NCBI RefSeq assembly: GCF_000527035.1
Contig: NZ_AZUK01000001.1
Location: 744,001-808,000 of the forward strand
Direction: 5' to 3'
DNA from: Tolumonas lignilytica
GTDB taxonomy: Bacteria > Pseudomonadota > Gammaproteobacteria > Enterobacterales > Aeromonadaceae
DNA: 64,000 nucleotides
Positions 63,453 to 64,000 of the stretch are shown piece by piece. Numbering within the stretch: the first letter of the stretch is position 1; each line of letters begins with the position of its first letter. Position numbers and translations under genes: made by a program. A model generated the notes under the pieces. The model had not been told where the DNA came from. It ran no database searches and was given only the letters and a program-made list of their open reading frames with translations.

Positions 63453-63908
63453 ATGACTTTTCGTCCAAATGTAACGGTTGCAGCCGTTATCCGTTATCAA
63501 GATCGTTTCTTATTGGTGGAAGAGCTGGATCGCCACCGTCACGTGTTCAATCAACCGGCAGGTCATTTGGAAGCCGGAGAATCGATCTATCAGGCAGTCT
63601 GTCGTGAAATCAAAGAGGAAACCGGACTGACTTTGACGCCAGATGGCTGGCTGGGCACGTATATGTATTCCAGCCCCTATCGCAAACTGACTTATCTGCG
63701 TTTCTGTTTTTATTGTGAATTGCAGGAAGCGCCGGGCGAACATCATCCGCAGGACCCGGATAACGACATTCTGGCTTGTCACTGGAAAACCATCGATCAG
63801 ATCCGTGCTCTGGGTCGCCAGTTACGCAGCCCGCTGGTGATGGAATGCTTTAATGATTATCTGTCTGGCGTCAGGCTGCCGCTGTCGGCATTGAAAGATC
63901 GCCGTTGA
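63453..63908 (+). CDS. nudJ: Nudix hydrolase NudJ
   Basis: 151 residues. In E. coli NudJ (YmfB) acts on nucleoside di- and triphosphates and thiamine pyrophosphate precursors. The Nudix box is GHLEAGESIYQAVCREIKEE followed by TGL, with all key Gly and Glu residues. NVTVAAVIRYQDRFLLVEE is the usual first strand pair. The start MTFRPNVTV has a GGGG site; eight in-frame residues upstream are excluded. It precedes mnmA in many gammaproteobacteria. Confidence 0.93.
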   Translation: MTFRPNVTVAAVIRYQDRFLLVEELDRHRHVFNQPAGHLEAGESIYQAVCREIKEETGLTLTPDGWLGTYMYSSPYRKLTYLRFCFYCELQEAPGEHHPQDPDNDILACHWKTIDQIRALGRQLRSPLVMECFNDYLSGVRLPLSALKDRR

Positions 63909-63975
63909 GATTGTAGGCGTCAGTGTGCTTTTTTGCTAAAATGCGCGTCGATTTTCCATCTTTACTGATATCCCG

Positions 63976-64000
63976 ATGACAAACAACAGCCAAATCAAAG
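63976..64000 (+). CDS. mnmA: Start of a gene, probably tRNA 2-thiouridylase MnmA (partial)
   Basis: Only eight codons (MTNNSQIK) lie in the window, 68 nt after nudJ, with no strong ribosome site. The call rests on gene order nudJ-mnmA in related bacteria and the polar start expected before a VIVGMSGGVDSS motif. It cannot be verified here. Confidence 0.4.

Overview
The window reads as one contiguous piece of a gammaproteobacterial chromosome. Nearly every gene has a close Escherichia coli counterpart in a familiar order: rlmE/ftsH-folP-glmM-secG-tRNA-rimP-nusA-infB-rbfA-truB-rpsO-pnp; grpE/nadK-recN-bamE/ratA-rnfH/smpB-ssrA; dksA-gluQ...pcnB-folK-panBCD; serS-rarA-lolA-ftsK-lrp-trxB-aat-bpt-infA/clpA-clpS/cspD/icd/nudJ. 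Joining these blocks directly, with dnaKJ beside grpE and ald beside lrp, differs from E. coli. It fits a facultative anaerobe of the Aeromonadales type (Tolumonas- or Aeromonas-like); that placement is inferred from gene order and protein similarity recalled from memory, not from a search.

Layout. 1-354: the end of a chemotaxis receptor. 0.45-15 kb (mostly minus strand): RNA decay, ribosome maturation, translation initiation, two tRNAs, SecG, cell-wall and folate enzymes, FtsH and RlmE. 15-20 kb: GreA and the DnaK-DnaJ-GrpE chaperone set, with heat-shock (sigma-32) promoters visible before grpE, dnaK and rlmE-ftsH. 20-25 kb: NadK, SOS-controlled RecN with two LexA boxes, BamE, RatA/RnfH, SmpB and tmRNA. 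25-26.6 kb: an AT-rich accessory patch after ssrA holding two unrecognised minus-strand genes and one candidate small plus-strand gene. 26.6-29 kb: an iron alcohol dehydrogenase, a nucleoside deaminase and an RNA-cyclic-phosphodiesterase family protein. 29-41 kb: DksA, GluQRS, PcnB, FolK, PanBCD, Pth and YchF, interrupted by a minus-strand RND efflux pair.

41-47 kb holds the most distinctive module. After an HD-GYP protein there is a glycyl radical enzyme of the YbiW type with its radical-SAM activase, divergent from a fructose-6-phosphate aldolase (FSA). A perfect FNR box lies between them, placed for oxygen-responsive control of both sides. This looks like a complete anaerobic anhydrosugar-phosphate cleavage unit. 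A five-tRNA Met/Gln cluster with a stringent-type promoter follows.

47-64 kb: an Lpp-like lipoprotein, SerS, RarA, LolA, FtsK, Lrp, alanine dehydrogenase, TrxB, the N-end rule set (Aat, Bpt, ClpA, ClpS), IF1, CspD, isocitrate dehydrogenase and NudJ. The last 25 bases probably begin mnmA.

Several starts are non-ATG and were set by ribosome binding sites and family alignment: GTG for pnp, rnfH and panC, TTG for rimP and ftsK, and most strikingly ATT for pcnB. No transposase, integrase, CRISPR array or prophage gene was seen.
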